Source: Antedon mediterranea (Eukaryota > Echinodermata > Crinoidea > Comatulida > Antedonidae). From it: DNA of 64,000 nt. Below the pieces are notes generated by a model. It made no database searches and was not told the DNA's origin. It saw nothing but the letters and a program-made list of their open reading frames with translations. A program made the position numbers and the translations under genes. Location: positions 5,215,001 to 5,279,000 of the forward strand of contig NC_092673.1 of the NCBI RefSeq assembly GCF_964355755.1. Direction: 5' to 3'. This document shows positions 10,201 through 19,000 of this stretch, piece by piece; position 1 is the first letter of the stretch, and each line of letters opens with the position of its first letter.

Positions 10201-12920
10201 TTGAAGCAACCAAAGCCTATTGAAAGAGGGAGAAGCTCTAAACTGAGTCGCAAAAACACTCACACACCAGCCTTTATGGAACTCAATGGACTTTTGGTAG
10301 GTGACAATTCATTATTATACTAGGTATAAATCCAACTCCTAAAAGATGAATGCAGTCTGTCAGAGATTGTAGCTAAAGCTCTGTCCACACTATCAAACTA
10401 GTTTGACAAAAAAAGTGTGATATGATCACACTTTTTTTGTCAATTGTCAATATATTTAATATAGTAGTGATCGAGTCAAATGGCGAGCGGTTAAGGCAGG
10501 GGCGCCGTTTAGCATACATCGACAAGAGTTCGGGCCCACTCGCTCCTAGTTCTGTTGGTGGCACAAGTCTTCTCAGATAAGGACTGTAAACCGTAGGTCA
10601 CAGTTATAACCTTTAAAGAACCTAGTTAATTATTCAAGAAGAGTAAAGGGTTTTGTCACATAAAGTTTGAGCTTTAGATTGTTTGTCTCAAGTGAAAACA
10701 GAAGTAACAAAACTTCCTATTTGAGATGTATAAAGAACACTTGAAAAGACTTGAAACCATCATGTGAAACTGTTCATAATAATGAAACCATTTTTAATAA
10801 ATGAAACAAATGTATTACAATGGGAGAAATACAACCAAGCTCTAAGAACAAACACATTATAATAAAAGAATATAAGAATCAGATTGAATATAAAAATCTT
10901 TTCTTTTAAATTTGTGTTTGTATTTATATGAAGATATTAATATATTAGGCCTAACATTATAAGAAATACTGGCAGCTAAAAAGTTGTAAAAAGATTAGTT
11001 ACCTTTAATCTTCAAAACTTGAAACACCAACCCCCACAATTCCTTAATACTTACTTCCTTCTAATATCATCAATAATTAAAAATATGTACAGTATTATAC
11101 TTGTGGACTGATATTCCAATGTGTATATGTATCTTTTTTATTTCAGAAAAAGAACAATAAAAACCAGCCTCCATTAATCAAATCCTCGTCCGAATCCGAT
11201 GCTTCTCCAGAGTTAATGAAGATTATGAACCGTAGACGTCATAAGTTAGATATAGAGGGATCTCCCAAAGAGAATGGACAAAAAGGTAAGATTTTCAATT
11301 TGTTTATTTTATTTGCTCAATATATATTGTTGCTGATGAATACTTCTACTTGATTAAAAAATTACCTGAAATTGTTTTATTATGATTTTTTACATGACAG
11401 ACATTTCCTTTAAAATAAAAAGCTGGCTATAATATATTCAAAACAGCAACTATAATTATTATCATAATAAACTGTTTTTATCAGATAATATGGATATTTC
11501 AAATGGCAATGCAGTTAGTCCTCCTCCAATCAGGTTTGTTGAAAGGATTGTGGGATTGCTAGCATGTGAATGATATGAAAACAAAAACTTGCATTGTGAT
11601 TATACAACTGCCTTGCATTGTTCTTATCGTATTCATGCAGTAGAACCGTTATGAAGGGGACACTTTCAGACTGTTACTGTCCCTTTTACGTTTAACAGGA
11701 GATTGTCCCGTTAATAGGGCAGTTGTCCCCAAAATAGGGGTGTCCCAATAAACAGGTTTCTACTATTTGATTTGATACAATTCCTCTCCTTTTTATTTAT
11801 CTAATATTACTAATAGGATTGTAATTCAGTGTAGTCCCATCTGAAGATCATTGCTTGGGATTCGAACAACTACTTTTTGTAAAAAATTCTCATACAATTA
11901 TTTGGGACATTACTTTATTTTGTTTGTTTATGTATTATTGCATGTCTGTAGTAGTATTATTTGGTTTTTATTCATATATGCTTGCGATACTTTTTTTGTG
12001 TTAAGACTGATTAATATTTATTCATATATTTTATCAAGAGATTGATTGAATGCAGGTTTTAGTAAATAGTAAAACTTTTCCAACATAAAATTGTTTTACT
12101 TTACAGGAGAAACAGCCTCTTAAAGAAAACAAAACTAAAGACACCACCAGCAGTTGCTAAGAAACCAGTAACAAGGTCAGTGTCTTCTACGACAGCACGA
12201 CCTTTCAACCTTAATCATTCCAGAAGTCGGGTAAGAGCTCTACAGGTCAGATACGAGGAAGCTTGTTCCGCGGAAGAAACCGAATCAATCGGTAGTTTAT
12301 CACCAATGAACTCACCGACCTTTGACTTGCCTGATTTGTTTCCTTCTGCTACTCCTTCTTTATCGTCGTTATCGCCCGCATCTGTCAAGAGGAATGGCAT
12401 AATCGGAGTACCTCAACCATGGACTCCTTCCAGGACTTCATCTAGTTCCAGCACGGCATCGGGAAAAGGCACACAATGGATGGTACCACTTATTTCTCCT
12501 ATATCGCCAGCAACTTCCTTTTCATCTCAATCGTCATGGTCGTCATCCTCATCATCGTCGCCCCCACCGATTCCTCCACATGGGCCATTTTCAAATATAC
12601 CATCGCATCATACTAACGGCTATTCTCGATCCTCCTCGCCGGCAAATTCACAAATTATCGAACCTATACAGAACAGAACTAAAAGCTCAAGATCGCCTTT
12701 GTCGTTTCTTTTAAAATCGCCAAGTTTTTCTCGATTTTCAATGAATAGTAACAATGAGCTCACAGAAAGTGGCGACAATCATATATACGAAGCGTACGAG
12801 TTGTTTGAAGAGGAAGAAGATAATCCATTGTATGAAAGCATAGACCAGCCTTGTAGAGATTATAAGATACGCGAAAGATATTACCCAAATTGTAATAACC
12901 CTTTGACAAATTCAAGGTAA
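1201..12920 (+). CDS. SHTN1: Shootin-1 homologue, 3' portion (14 exons in window)
   Basis: Exons read as 1201-1282, 1837-1931, 2579-2725, 3186-4097, 4419-4439, 5272-5310, 7129-7370, 7683-7732, 7864-7887, 9817-9905, 10207-10296, 11147-11285, 11485-11533 and 12107-12920. All are bounded by AG/GT and all phases agree, giving about 930 codons to the TAA at 12918. Seen: a helical N-terminal part with heptad-like charge pattern, a long Glu/Lys repeat exon, a coiled coil ending in a nine-proline run, then the block DEMMNRIKKG...LKPVNE and an RRRHKLD block. These follow the order of vertebrate shootin-1 (coiled coils, polyproline, EEMMDRIKKG-like block, RRRKV-like block). In vertebrates shootin-1 couples F-actin retrograde flow to L1-CAM/cortactin during axon outgrowth. 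This copy is longer than the human protein (about 630 aa) because of the 3186-4097 exon and the long Ser/Pro tail. The 5' end lies outside the window. Identity is firm; the neuronal role here is inferred. Confidence 0.86.
1460..1680 (+). mobile_element. tRNA-derived SINE (type 2) in shootin intron
   Basis: A pol III A-box-like TGGCTTGGTGG (about 1472) and B-box-like GGTTCAAGTCC (about 1518) are spaced as in a tRNA. A unique tail with CTTTGTTTATGTAGAGCATC follows. A partial reverse copy of the tail is at 29090-29135. Confidence 0.6.
1837..1931 (+). CDS. SHTN1: SHTN1 exon b
   Basis: Acceptor TTTGTTTCAG, donor AAG|GTAATT. It reads VSTLVVNEFEEISENYEKEA and on to ESFAAK, resembling the vertebrate shootin segment with VEFEEME and AETFATK. 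It ends on a codon boundary. Confidence 0.83.
2180..2520 (-). repeat. SINE-tail fragment plus ~75-bp tandem duplication
   Basis: 2184-2240 matches, on the - strand, the 3' tail of the SINE at 6105-6405 (GACCTCTTCA...CAGAGGGCC). Next to it are two related ~75-bp units starting near 2288 and 2362, sharing CCATGTTCTTTAT, GATGACAGTG and ATCTTGCTTAAGGA. Confidence 0.55.
2579..2725 (+). CDS. SHTN1: SHTN1 exon c
   Basis: Acceptor TATTCCAG, donor AAAAG|GTAATG, 49 whole codons. It begins MYQEKKVVAEVARRQSQILL and continues as charged coiled coil (KEIEELNSMLEKTETQEK), the expected shootin context. Confidence 0.82.
3186..4097 (+). CDS. SHTN1: SHTN1 long Glu/Lys/Ser repeat exon
   Basis: Open for 304 codons between AATTTAG and CTCTGAG|GTAACT, with codon-boundary phase on both sides. 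The second half holds degenerate repeats of roughly 40 residues built from EEPKSSNKPVIPERTVSAAK and KQETPENNEEVGKA, clearest at about 3730-4060. The first half is acidic and Asp/Ser/Val-rich. I know no counterpart in vertebrate shootin, so this is probably a lineage-specific disordered insertion. Because it is phase 0-0 it can be skipped without frameshift. A 266-codon reading frame on the opposite strand (3206-4006) is a compositional shadow. Confidence 0.78.
4419..4439 (+). CDS. SHTN1: SHTN1 candidate 21-nt microexon
   Basis: TTTTTACAG|AGCAATGACC...AAG|GTATTT encodes SNDQMIK, phase 0 on both sides, so it can be included or skipped without frame change. Supported only by good splice sites and frame. 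Confidence 0.5.
5272..5310 (+). CDS. SHTN1: SHTN1 candidate 39-nt small exon
   Basis: TTGCATTCAG|AAAATTC...GAG|GTGAAT encodes KILTMMESITDTE, 13 whole codons, helical in character. Phase 0-0 fits both neighbours. Splice sites and composition support it; there is no homologue check. Confidence 0.52.
5411..5535 (+). mobile_element. CTCTGTCTACAC-TIR MITE, diverged copy
   Basis: Keeps GTCTACACTATT at the left, the CCAAATATGGTAGTGATATG module, GGGCACATCG and a right end GTGTAGACAGAACC. More diverged than its neighbour at 5658. Confidence 0.65.
5658..5830 (+). mobile_element. CTCTGTCTACAC-TIR MITE copy
   Basis: Starts AAGCTCTGTCTACACTATCA and ends with its inverted repeat TGTAGACAGAGCTT. Two internal copies of the AAATATGGTA-type module. 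Flanked by TA on both sides, so a TA target duplication is possible. Confidence 0.82.
6105..6405 (-). mobile_element. tRNA-Ser/Leu-like SINE (type 1)
   Basis: Read on the - strand it begins GAGTGGCCGAGCGGTTAAG (A box) and has GGGTTCGAGGCTC (B box) about 50 bp later. A unique body follows (TTCTGGTGGTAGAACGAGTC ... GTAGGTCC) and a tail ending GGTCACCCAGTATAAAG. Related copies are at 10470-10650 and 19661-19917. Confidence 0.75.
7129..7370 (+). CDS. SHTN1: SHTN1 coiled coil and polyproline exon
   Basis: Acceptor TTTACTTAG, donor TTAGA|GTAAGT. It encodes a coiled coil (LENKLSIAQEENECLEQQIS and on) followed by LRPPPPPPPPPLP. A proline run directly after the last coiled coil is diagnostic of shootin-1, where this region is a ligand for EVH1/SH3-like partners. 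It ends with two bases of a split Asp codon. Confidence 0.88.
7427..7528 (+). mobile_element. CTCTGTCTACAC-TIR MITE, 5'-truncated copy
   Basis: Only the right half and part of the core: GTCATATCACTACCAT, TTTGGGCACAC, AACTAGTTTAATAGTG and the terminal GTAGACAGAGCTT. The left TIR is missing. Confidence 0.68.
7683..7732 (+). CDS. SHTN1: SHTN1 small basic exon
   Basis: TTTTTTAG|TCTTTTG...AAAG|GTAATG encodes DLLKKILKKSPDDKKDK across the junctions. It corresponds to the basic LRSLMSMIRK-like stretch after polyproline in vertebrate shootin. Phases agree on both sides. Confidence 0.77.
7864..7887 (+). CDS. SHTN1: SHTN1 24-nt microexon
   Basis: GATAATACAG|GAAGAAAAGC...GCGG|GTATGG encodes GRKAKAQA, 8 codons overall. 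It carries one split codon on each side, and both junctions reconstruct sense codons, which favours it being real. Confidence 0.62.
8155..8480. mobile_element. Foldback-type element in shootin intron
   Basis: The ends are imperfect inverted repeats: GAGCTAACTGGCATGAGTAA near the left answers TTACTCGTGCCAGTTGGCC near the right, and TCACTAAAATATTT (8206) answers AATATTTTAGTGA (8353). CCCGGCGC occurs at the left edge and CCCCGGCGC near 8426. GC-richer than its surroundings. No coding capacity. Confidence 0.6.
8641..8793. repeat. 38-bp tandem repeat, 4 copies
   Basis: Units starting GTTGATGTGGACCAGTACAC and ending AACCCCTGCTAA repeat four times with few substitutions (GTGTACCGG in one, an extra T in the last). 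Confidence 0.9.
9133..9169. repeat. Poly-C then poly-A homopolymer tract
   Basis: A run of about 15 C directly followed by ACA and a 9-10 base A run. Length is probably assembly-sensitive. Intronic. Confidence 0.8.
9817..9905 (+). CDS. SHTN1: SHTN1 DEMMNRIKKG exon
   Basis: TTGTGTTGCCAG|ATCCCTT...AATGAG|GTAAGC. It encodes DPLQEKHTALIDEMMNRIKK then GRVGLKPVNE, closely matching the vertebrate shootin EEMMDRIKKGVHLRPVN block. This is the best identity marker in the gene. Confidence 0.9.
10207..10296 (+). CDS. SHTN1: SHTN1 exon, ELNGLL
   Basis: TACATTTGAAG|CAACC...CTTTTG|GTAGGT, 30 whole codons. It contains KPIERGRSSKLSRKNTHTPA then FMELNGLL, matching the vertebrate region with VDELKGIL. Phase 0 on both sides. 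Confidence 0.8.
10376..10674 (+). mobile_element. CTCTGTCTACAC-TIR MITE interrupted by a SINE
   Basis: The left end AAGCTCTGTCCACACTATCA and ...ATAGTAGTGAT are followed by about 180 bp of SINE sequence, then GTTTTGTCACATAAAGTTTG and AGCTTT from the MITE right half. The SINE therefore landed in an existing MITE. Confidence 0.7.
10470..10650 (+). mobile_element. tRNA-like SINE (type 1) nested in a MITE
   Basis: Contains GGCGAGCGGTTAAGGCAG (A box region), GAGTTCGGGCC (B-box-like) and the family body TTCTCAGATAAGGACTGTAA ... CGTAGGTC ... AGAACCTAGT. Shorter than the 6105 copy, lacking the tail. Confidence 0.7.
11147..11285 (+). CDS. SHTN1: SHTN1 exon, MNRRRHKLD
   Basis: Acceptor TTTATTTCAG, donor AAAAG|GTAAGA. 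It encodes SSSESDASPELMKIMNRRRH and on, comparable to vertebrate ...ETELERILRRRKV. Serine-rich and basic. Confidence 0.82.
11485..11533 (+). CDS. SHTN1: SHTN1 small exon, DNMDISNGNAVSPPPIR
   Basis: TTTTTATCAG|ATAATATGG...ATCAG|GTTTGT. Split codons on both sides rebuild Asp and Arg. The donor is only moderate. Confidence 0.66.
11635..11765 (+). mobile_element. Copy of GAACC...GGGGACAC dispersed family
   Basis: GCAGTAGAACCGTTATGAAG at the left and CCCAATAAACAGGTTTCTAC at the right form degenerate inverted ends. The middle is rich in GTCCC/GGGAC words. Related copies near 35128, 45355, 46436 and 56535. Confidence 0.45.
12107..12920 (+). CDS. SHTN1: SHTN1 terminal coding exon, Ser/Pro-rich tail
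   Basis: Acceptor ACTTTACAG, 270 codons plus TAA at 12918-12920. It begins RRNSLLKKTKLKTPPAVAKK. The rest is low-complexity Ser/Pro/Thr with a 10-serine stretch followed by PPPIPPHGP, and a more acidic Tyr-containing end with two related pieces (YEAYELFEEEEDNPLYESID). I know no equivalent of the last 200 residues in vertebrate shootin. Confidence 0.82.
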
Positions 12921-15230
12921 TTGTTAAGAAGTTTGTAAATACGTTTTATATTTGTATAATTTGTACTATTAAAGATTATCTTTTTCTCACTGTTTCAGTT
13001 TTATTTCACACAACATTTTACACTATATGTACAATTGTACTTATAAATGCTGTAATAATACTTTTGATTGTGTGTGGAGATTACAATAAGTTTGAACCTT
13101 GTTTGTTTTAATGAAGGAAAAATAACTTAACATTTTGGTTTGCTTTTAAAACTACATAAATACTTGTGATATATTTTGCATGCATTCCATGCTTCGGAAT
13201 GTGTCATGCATAGTACTTACTAAAAAAAAGTTGAAGAATATTTTAAAATTTTCAGTTACATAAAGAGTAATTTTAGACCTAAAAAAATAAAACTACTATT
13301 GCGTCAGGTTGCGTAATTATGTGAAAAGGTGAGTCACATGACACATCACATTGTCTGAGTTATAGAATCGTGTATTATTATAACAAAACTCTACTTTAGA
13401 TAACATTTTAATTTTGTATATACATAACCTTATAGTCAAAACTTGACATATTACTATTTTTAACGTAATTGTGTATATATTTATGACAATGTTAAAACTC
13501 TTCTGGATAAGAGTATTTCACTCTCATATTTCTTGTGTAAGAATCTGAAAAAGTATTTCAAAAGTATAGATGGTGCAGGGCCGTATCCCAGTGTTTAAGG
13601 ATATGCTATCTGGCCTCACTATTTAATATTGTTGCATAGCAGATGGCAGTCAAATTAGCACGAAAATACTACCTGATTTTGACACCCTGTTTGAAAGACC
13701 TAGCACAGTTATTTTGACTAGTAGATTAAACTCTTTTTTTGTGGACTGATGGCAATAAAATCGCATCTCAATGTTCGTTTTGACTCAATATGATTTGATA
13801 CAGATTTGTGAAAAAAAATGCTAGGCCCAGACCTAGGTTCACTCACTAGCCGCGCTATGCTAGGCCTAGTCTAGAGGCTGGTAGGCCTAGACCCTGTTGT
13901 GATTGCGGCCCACATGATGAGCCTTCTTGAATTGAGTTTGCTTAGCTAGCTAGGCCTAATAAATGCTAATCTCAATGTTTGTTTTGACTCAATATTATGT
14001 GTGTAATTGGAGCTGGACCAAAGCAGGTGTGAAAGACCCTTAACTCTGTAGACCCATCACTGGCCCACACTCATCTGATTACTGATACTGTAGAATGGTA
14101 GATGAATATATATTGTTTCATTGCTATTGAGTAGTAATACTTAATTTTAAGTGTAAACTGTGTGTTTTATATCTTATTATAAATATATATATTGTTATAT
14201 TGTTTATAATCTGTGGTGTCTATGTACTGTGTTCAAATAACAATTTATAAATGTAATATATTAATCGAGAAATTTTAAATGAATTTAAAATATTTGTTAT
14301 TTTTATATGCAGAAGTATAATAGTATAATATACCTTGAAAATATAATAGCAATACATTGCTTTTAAAAAGATTTTATACTAATAAATTTATGTAATTTGT
14401 GACTACAATACTTGGTGTTTTTGTAGAAATATTAAATTTGAAAAATATATTTTAAACTGAAAAATAGAAGCCTGGTGAGTTTCAACTGCAGGTATCAAAA
14501 TAACTTTCAACAAATTATTTAAATTGTATATATAAATAGAATAGAAAAATATAGTATATAGTTTATGTAATTTTATATATAGTATGGTGTACCATCGAAA
14601 AAATCCAAGTTTTTACACTGTTAAAAAAGTCCTCTATTTTGGATGGCGTCAAAGAAGATGCATATTCTGGCAAAACGTCCATTCATGCGATAAATACATG
14701 TGTTTTAGTTTCTGTATTACTGTACCCTCTTTTCAGTTGTTGTCCTAAATGCCTAGGGTGAAATCTGTATATTGTCTATTTATCCCTATTTTATCCATGG
14801 GGTTCTATAGTCGTAATTATTATTATTGAAATAATAAAGTATTTCACAATATGGTTCCCAAACAAATGATTTTATTGGTGTCTGGTTTGGTTAATGCAAA
14901 GGATAAATATTTTGTGTGATAGTGTAGCTATAGTTGTGTGTAAAATGACTTCTAATATGTATGATTGTAATTTACGTTTTGAGAACAGTTGAAGAAGCTG
15001 TAATTGCAAAATAAAATTAAGAATTCTGTAAACTTGTCGTCATATTTGTTTTTAAATAAAGCAGAATATTAGTGATCACCAAAGTAAAAGTAATATTCGT
15101 ATACACAAAGTGAATTTCAGACGTAAGGTCAAAAGAAAGGGGTATACATTAGAATGGTACTTAGTGCACTATATGGATGTGGTAGGGGGCTTGCGTCTTT
15201 TTTTCGACAAAAAAGTGCACAGCTTGTAAA
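12921..15230 (+). other. Shootin 3' UTR and intergenic DNA
   Basis: No coding frame seen. Possible poly(A) signals are ATTAAA at 12968 and several AATAAA words further on (about 13286, 13755, 14385, 14835, 15055). The real end cannot be chosen by eye. Words of the GGCCTAG type cluster at 13820-13960. Confidence 0.5.
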
Positions 15231-15267
15231 AATGTATAGCCCCCTCAATAGGTTGTATCGATAACGA

Positions 15268-15367
15268 CACTGTGATTGGTCAATGTTGAAAGATAACATC
15301 GCGCACATTTTTTAATTCTCCCATTTCGTATCGACAGGTCACAAGAATAACATTTATATTTTGTACC
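15268..15367 (+). promoter_or_regulatory. PTTG1: Probable securin promoter and non-coding first exon
   Basis: GATTGGTCAAT near 15274 is an inverted CCAAT box. About 90 bp downstream TTGTACC|GTAAGT (donor at 15368) is a strong splice donor, and the next usable acceptor, AG at 15961-15962, lies just before the securin start codon. A CCAAT box upstream of a TATA-less start is typical of cell-cycle genes. Inferred, without transcript evidence. Confidence 0.42.
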
Positions 15368-15539
15368 GTAAGTAATTATAAATAAATGCAATGTGGTTCT
15401 TGAATTAATACCAATATATATGATATTTTGGGATCATATTTTGTTTTGATATAAATGCTATCGAGCTTATAATCTTGTTAGAGCTTAATAAATAATCATA
15501 ATGTATGGCTCCCGATTGATTCAAACTGTTAGCCGCGGC

Positions 15540-15960
15540 TTCTTTTTTTAGGTAGGGGGCCTTAGTATAGGCCTAGCTGGGTAGATAGGCCTAGGCTAGC
15601 TAGGCCCTACTCTTTTCTGCCTGAAATATAGGCCTAGGCCTAGCGTGTATTCGGCTTAGTTACTGTTATGATAAGCCTCACACTTGACTGAGCCTCTGCT
15701 AGGCTATGCAGGGTATCTAACTTTAAAATAGGCTAGCCTAGGGCTAGGCCTAGGCTATTAGTATTAGTATTAGAAGTTTTTTTAATTAATTTTAACAATA
15801 AAAACATCTGTCTAGGCCCTAGGTAGGGCCTAGCTAGGCTTATGTAAGTACAATATGTTTTTCTAGGCCTTGTTTGGGCTACGGCTACTTCATAAAGGCC
15901 TAGCTAAAAATTCCTAATGGATGTAGGCCTATGCCAAATGTATTTTCTTTGTTTTATTTC
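15540..15960. repeat. Cluster of GGCCTAG-type words
   Basis: Words such as TAGGCCTAGG, GCTAGGCCTA and GGGCCTAGC recur more than a dozen times in securin intron 1, without fixed period. A smaller cluster is at 13820-13960. Probably degenerate simple sequence or CTAG-rich repeat. Confidence 0.55.
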
Positions 15961-15981
15961 AGAACACACTGCAGTTTGAAA

Positions 15982-16084
15982 ATGGCAACATCACTTGTTC
16001 AACCATATGTAGACCAGGAGAATGCAACATCTGTGAATGCATCAAGTAGAAAGTCAAGTACATCAGCAGCTTCTAGGCCTAGTA
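15982..16084 (+). CDS. PTTG1: Securin exon 1 (coding part)
   Basis: The acceptor at 15961-15962 precedes a 19-nt leader and ATG. It reads MATSLVQPYVDQENATSVNA then Ser/Lys-rich sequence. The donor is uncertain: GTCAGT at 16085 gives the phase exon 2 needs, while the better-looking GTAAAA at 16089 does not. GTAGTC at 16082 also keeps phase. Confidence 0.72.
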
Positions 16085-19000
16085 GTCAGTAAAATTCTAA
16101 TGCTTTTGAACTGAAATAATAATAATAACCCAACCAACTGAATACTGGGATTACAATGATTTTAATTCATCCTCAACTCCTACATCCTCCTCAGCATTAT
16201 ACCCCCTAAATAATTAACATTATACCCCCTAAATAATAAACATTATACCCCCTAAATAATCAGCTTTATACCCCCTAATAATCAACATTATACCCACTAA
16301 ATAATCAACATTATACCAAAGTAACACAAGAATCTCCTGTTCAATTTTCATTCAAAACACAGTATTGGAAGTACAGGGTTAAAAGGTCAAACTGGGCGAC
16401 GTCATTGCACAGCATGGAGCAGCGCCCTCTCCAAACTATGAAGTCAAAACTATTAATTCTTATAGAGGGCTCAGTCAATTACTCTATCCCCGCTATAGTA
16501 TTAGCAGATCCCCTCTATGATTTTGACTTTCTAATTTGATGCGGACGCGCTACTCCATGGCTCACAATGGCGCCACCCATTAGCTCTATTCTAAACAACA
16601 ATGCCTTTCGAAATTGTTACAAGCTTTGGACGAACAGGAGATTCTTGTGTTACAAGTTCTTTGATTATACCCAATAATAAATTGGCATTATACCTCTAAA
16701 TAATCAACATTATACCTCTAATAGCAATTGGCCATGTTGCGGATCTCCTTACATTTAAAATATCCATGTTGTTGCCGCAGCCACCTATTTCACATTCTAG
16801 TCTTCTGCTACATGTTAAATCTCTATGCATACAAAATGTATTCCTTTCACATTATGTTTCAGTAATAGGAAAGACATTCTCCAATGCATCAAGTCTAGCT
16901 ACGCCTCGTCGTGCCTTTGGTGACCTCAGTAATGTGACGAGCACAGCCAAGAAACCCAGTGGTGCTATAAAGAAAGGACCAATCAATAGGAAAATGCCGT
17001 TGAAGAAGTCAACACTGACTCCAAGTGCACAGGTACCATAAAATTGATATTAGGGAGGTTTCAAAACGCTACAAAATCATATTCGTGTGACAGCTCAATT
17101 TTGATAAATAGCAGTTTTTAAAGTCCTCACTCGCTTTGATGTTATGCTAACCAAGCAACATATACAGCAATCATATTTTGGATGGTGCCCTCAATATTTC
17201 GTCGCCATGCGAAACAGATTTTTACTGGCTTATGAACATACGACGTTTTCGTTTTCGTATTTGTAGCATTGCGAAACCTCCCTAATAATTTCACTTTGGT
17301 ACAAAAAAATTATGTTTTGGTATTATTAGAGATTTAGTATAACATTCACACACCAGGCAATTGGACTGCTTTGAACTACGCCCTTGTCCAACAGGCCTCA
17401 AGACCAAAGTATTCAAACTAATTAAGATACCATGCATCTTATAAATAGTTATTTTAAAAAATTAATATAGCACAATATTGACATTTGGTATACTTTTTAT
17501 TAGAACCCTTTCATAGAAGAAGAACATAATTCAGTGCCCTCTATTTTGCATTGAAACATAGCTGTGTCTGTAAACTTCAAGGTGCTGCCAAAACAATTTA
17601 GAGATCTTTTTAAATTGGTTACGATGAGACCATGTCTACCTAATATTTTGTTTAGTGTATTTTATATATATTTATAGTTATGAGACAAACACAATGCATG
17701 TTCTACTTTTCTAGTCCATTAAAAAACCAAAGGCCAAGTTAATAGACACTACGAAATCGGCTAAACCTGAAGATGCCTATCCTCCAATTGAAAGTATGCA
17801 CATCTTTGAGGACATCGAATCTGGTAATAACAAGTTTTTCTTCTTTTAGTTTGTATGTAAATTGTATTAACATGTGAGCATGAAACTGAACACCAACCAA
17901 CTAAATCTCTGTAACATTATGTGACAAAAAATGTGATGGGCCCATATATGGACATGATGTCATATCACTACCATATGTGGGCACATCACACTTTTTTTTC
18001 AAACTAGTTTGATAGTGTAGACAGAGCTTAAGAAGATGGAAGCCTACAAAGAGTTGCTATCTACATTAGATTTGCACAAAACCAGGAAGGCCCATCTGCA
18101 TATGGAGCAAAAGATTATCATCTTCACCGTTTATAGATATAATTAATAATTGATTTCTTTCACTGGGGTGTTTGCCTGTCAAATTATAGGCCTACTATAA
18201 ATTGATAGTGCTTTAGTAATACATTTGAATGTATGTATGAAAGCTTCTATTCTGTGTAATATCATTGTACAATTTCTGTATAGGTAAATAATCGTGACAG
18301 TCTAGCTTAATTATTTTGTAGAATTTGAGTTACCACCTGAGCACCGTCTATCAAACATGAACCTTTTTAAACGTACCCTGCCTATAATGCAGACAGGGCT
18401 ACGAGATGTGGATGATATAGTTCCAGACTTCTCTTTTCTGACCCTGCATCCAATCGAGAGACCATACACAGACACATCAGGTACTATTTACATATCTAAT
18501 CAAAGAGATGATTCTCTGCCATGTGTGGGTTTGAATACAGATCAAATCGGTTTTATCCTTGAGGCAAGACATTTTACTTGCATTTGCCTCTTTCCACCCA
18601 GGTGTACAAATGGGTACCTGGTACAGTTTAGACACAACTTTACATTGATTACTAGCTGCATTATGGGAGCTATGTTTCCATATGCGTTTGATCCAAAAAT
18701 GACCAGGGTAATAATATATACAGCGTTTAGAGATTTCGCAACATAAGGTGCTTTATAAATCCAGGATATTGTTTAGTTTTGCTTAGTATGCAATACAGTA
18801 TAATAATAGCTTTTTAGTGCTGGCACATAATACAGTAACTTTTTATGTCAATAACGTATGATTTTATTTTGTTGCAATATGTAATAATACAATGTGTGAT
18901 TACCCCCCCAAAAAAAGGCCAATTTACGCAGATGAGCAGTAACGTAAGCGTGAAACCGCGTAGCTTGTCCCACATAGAATCTGTATCTATCCTTAGCGGA

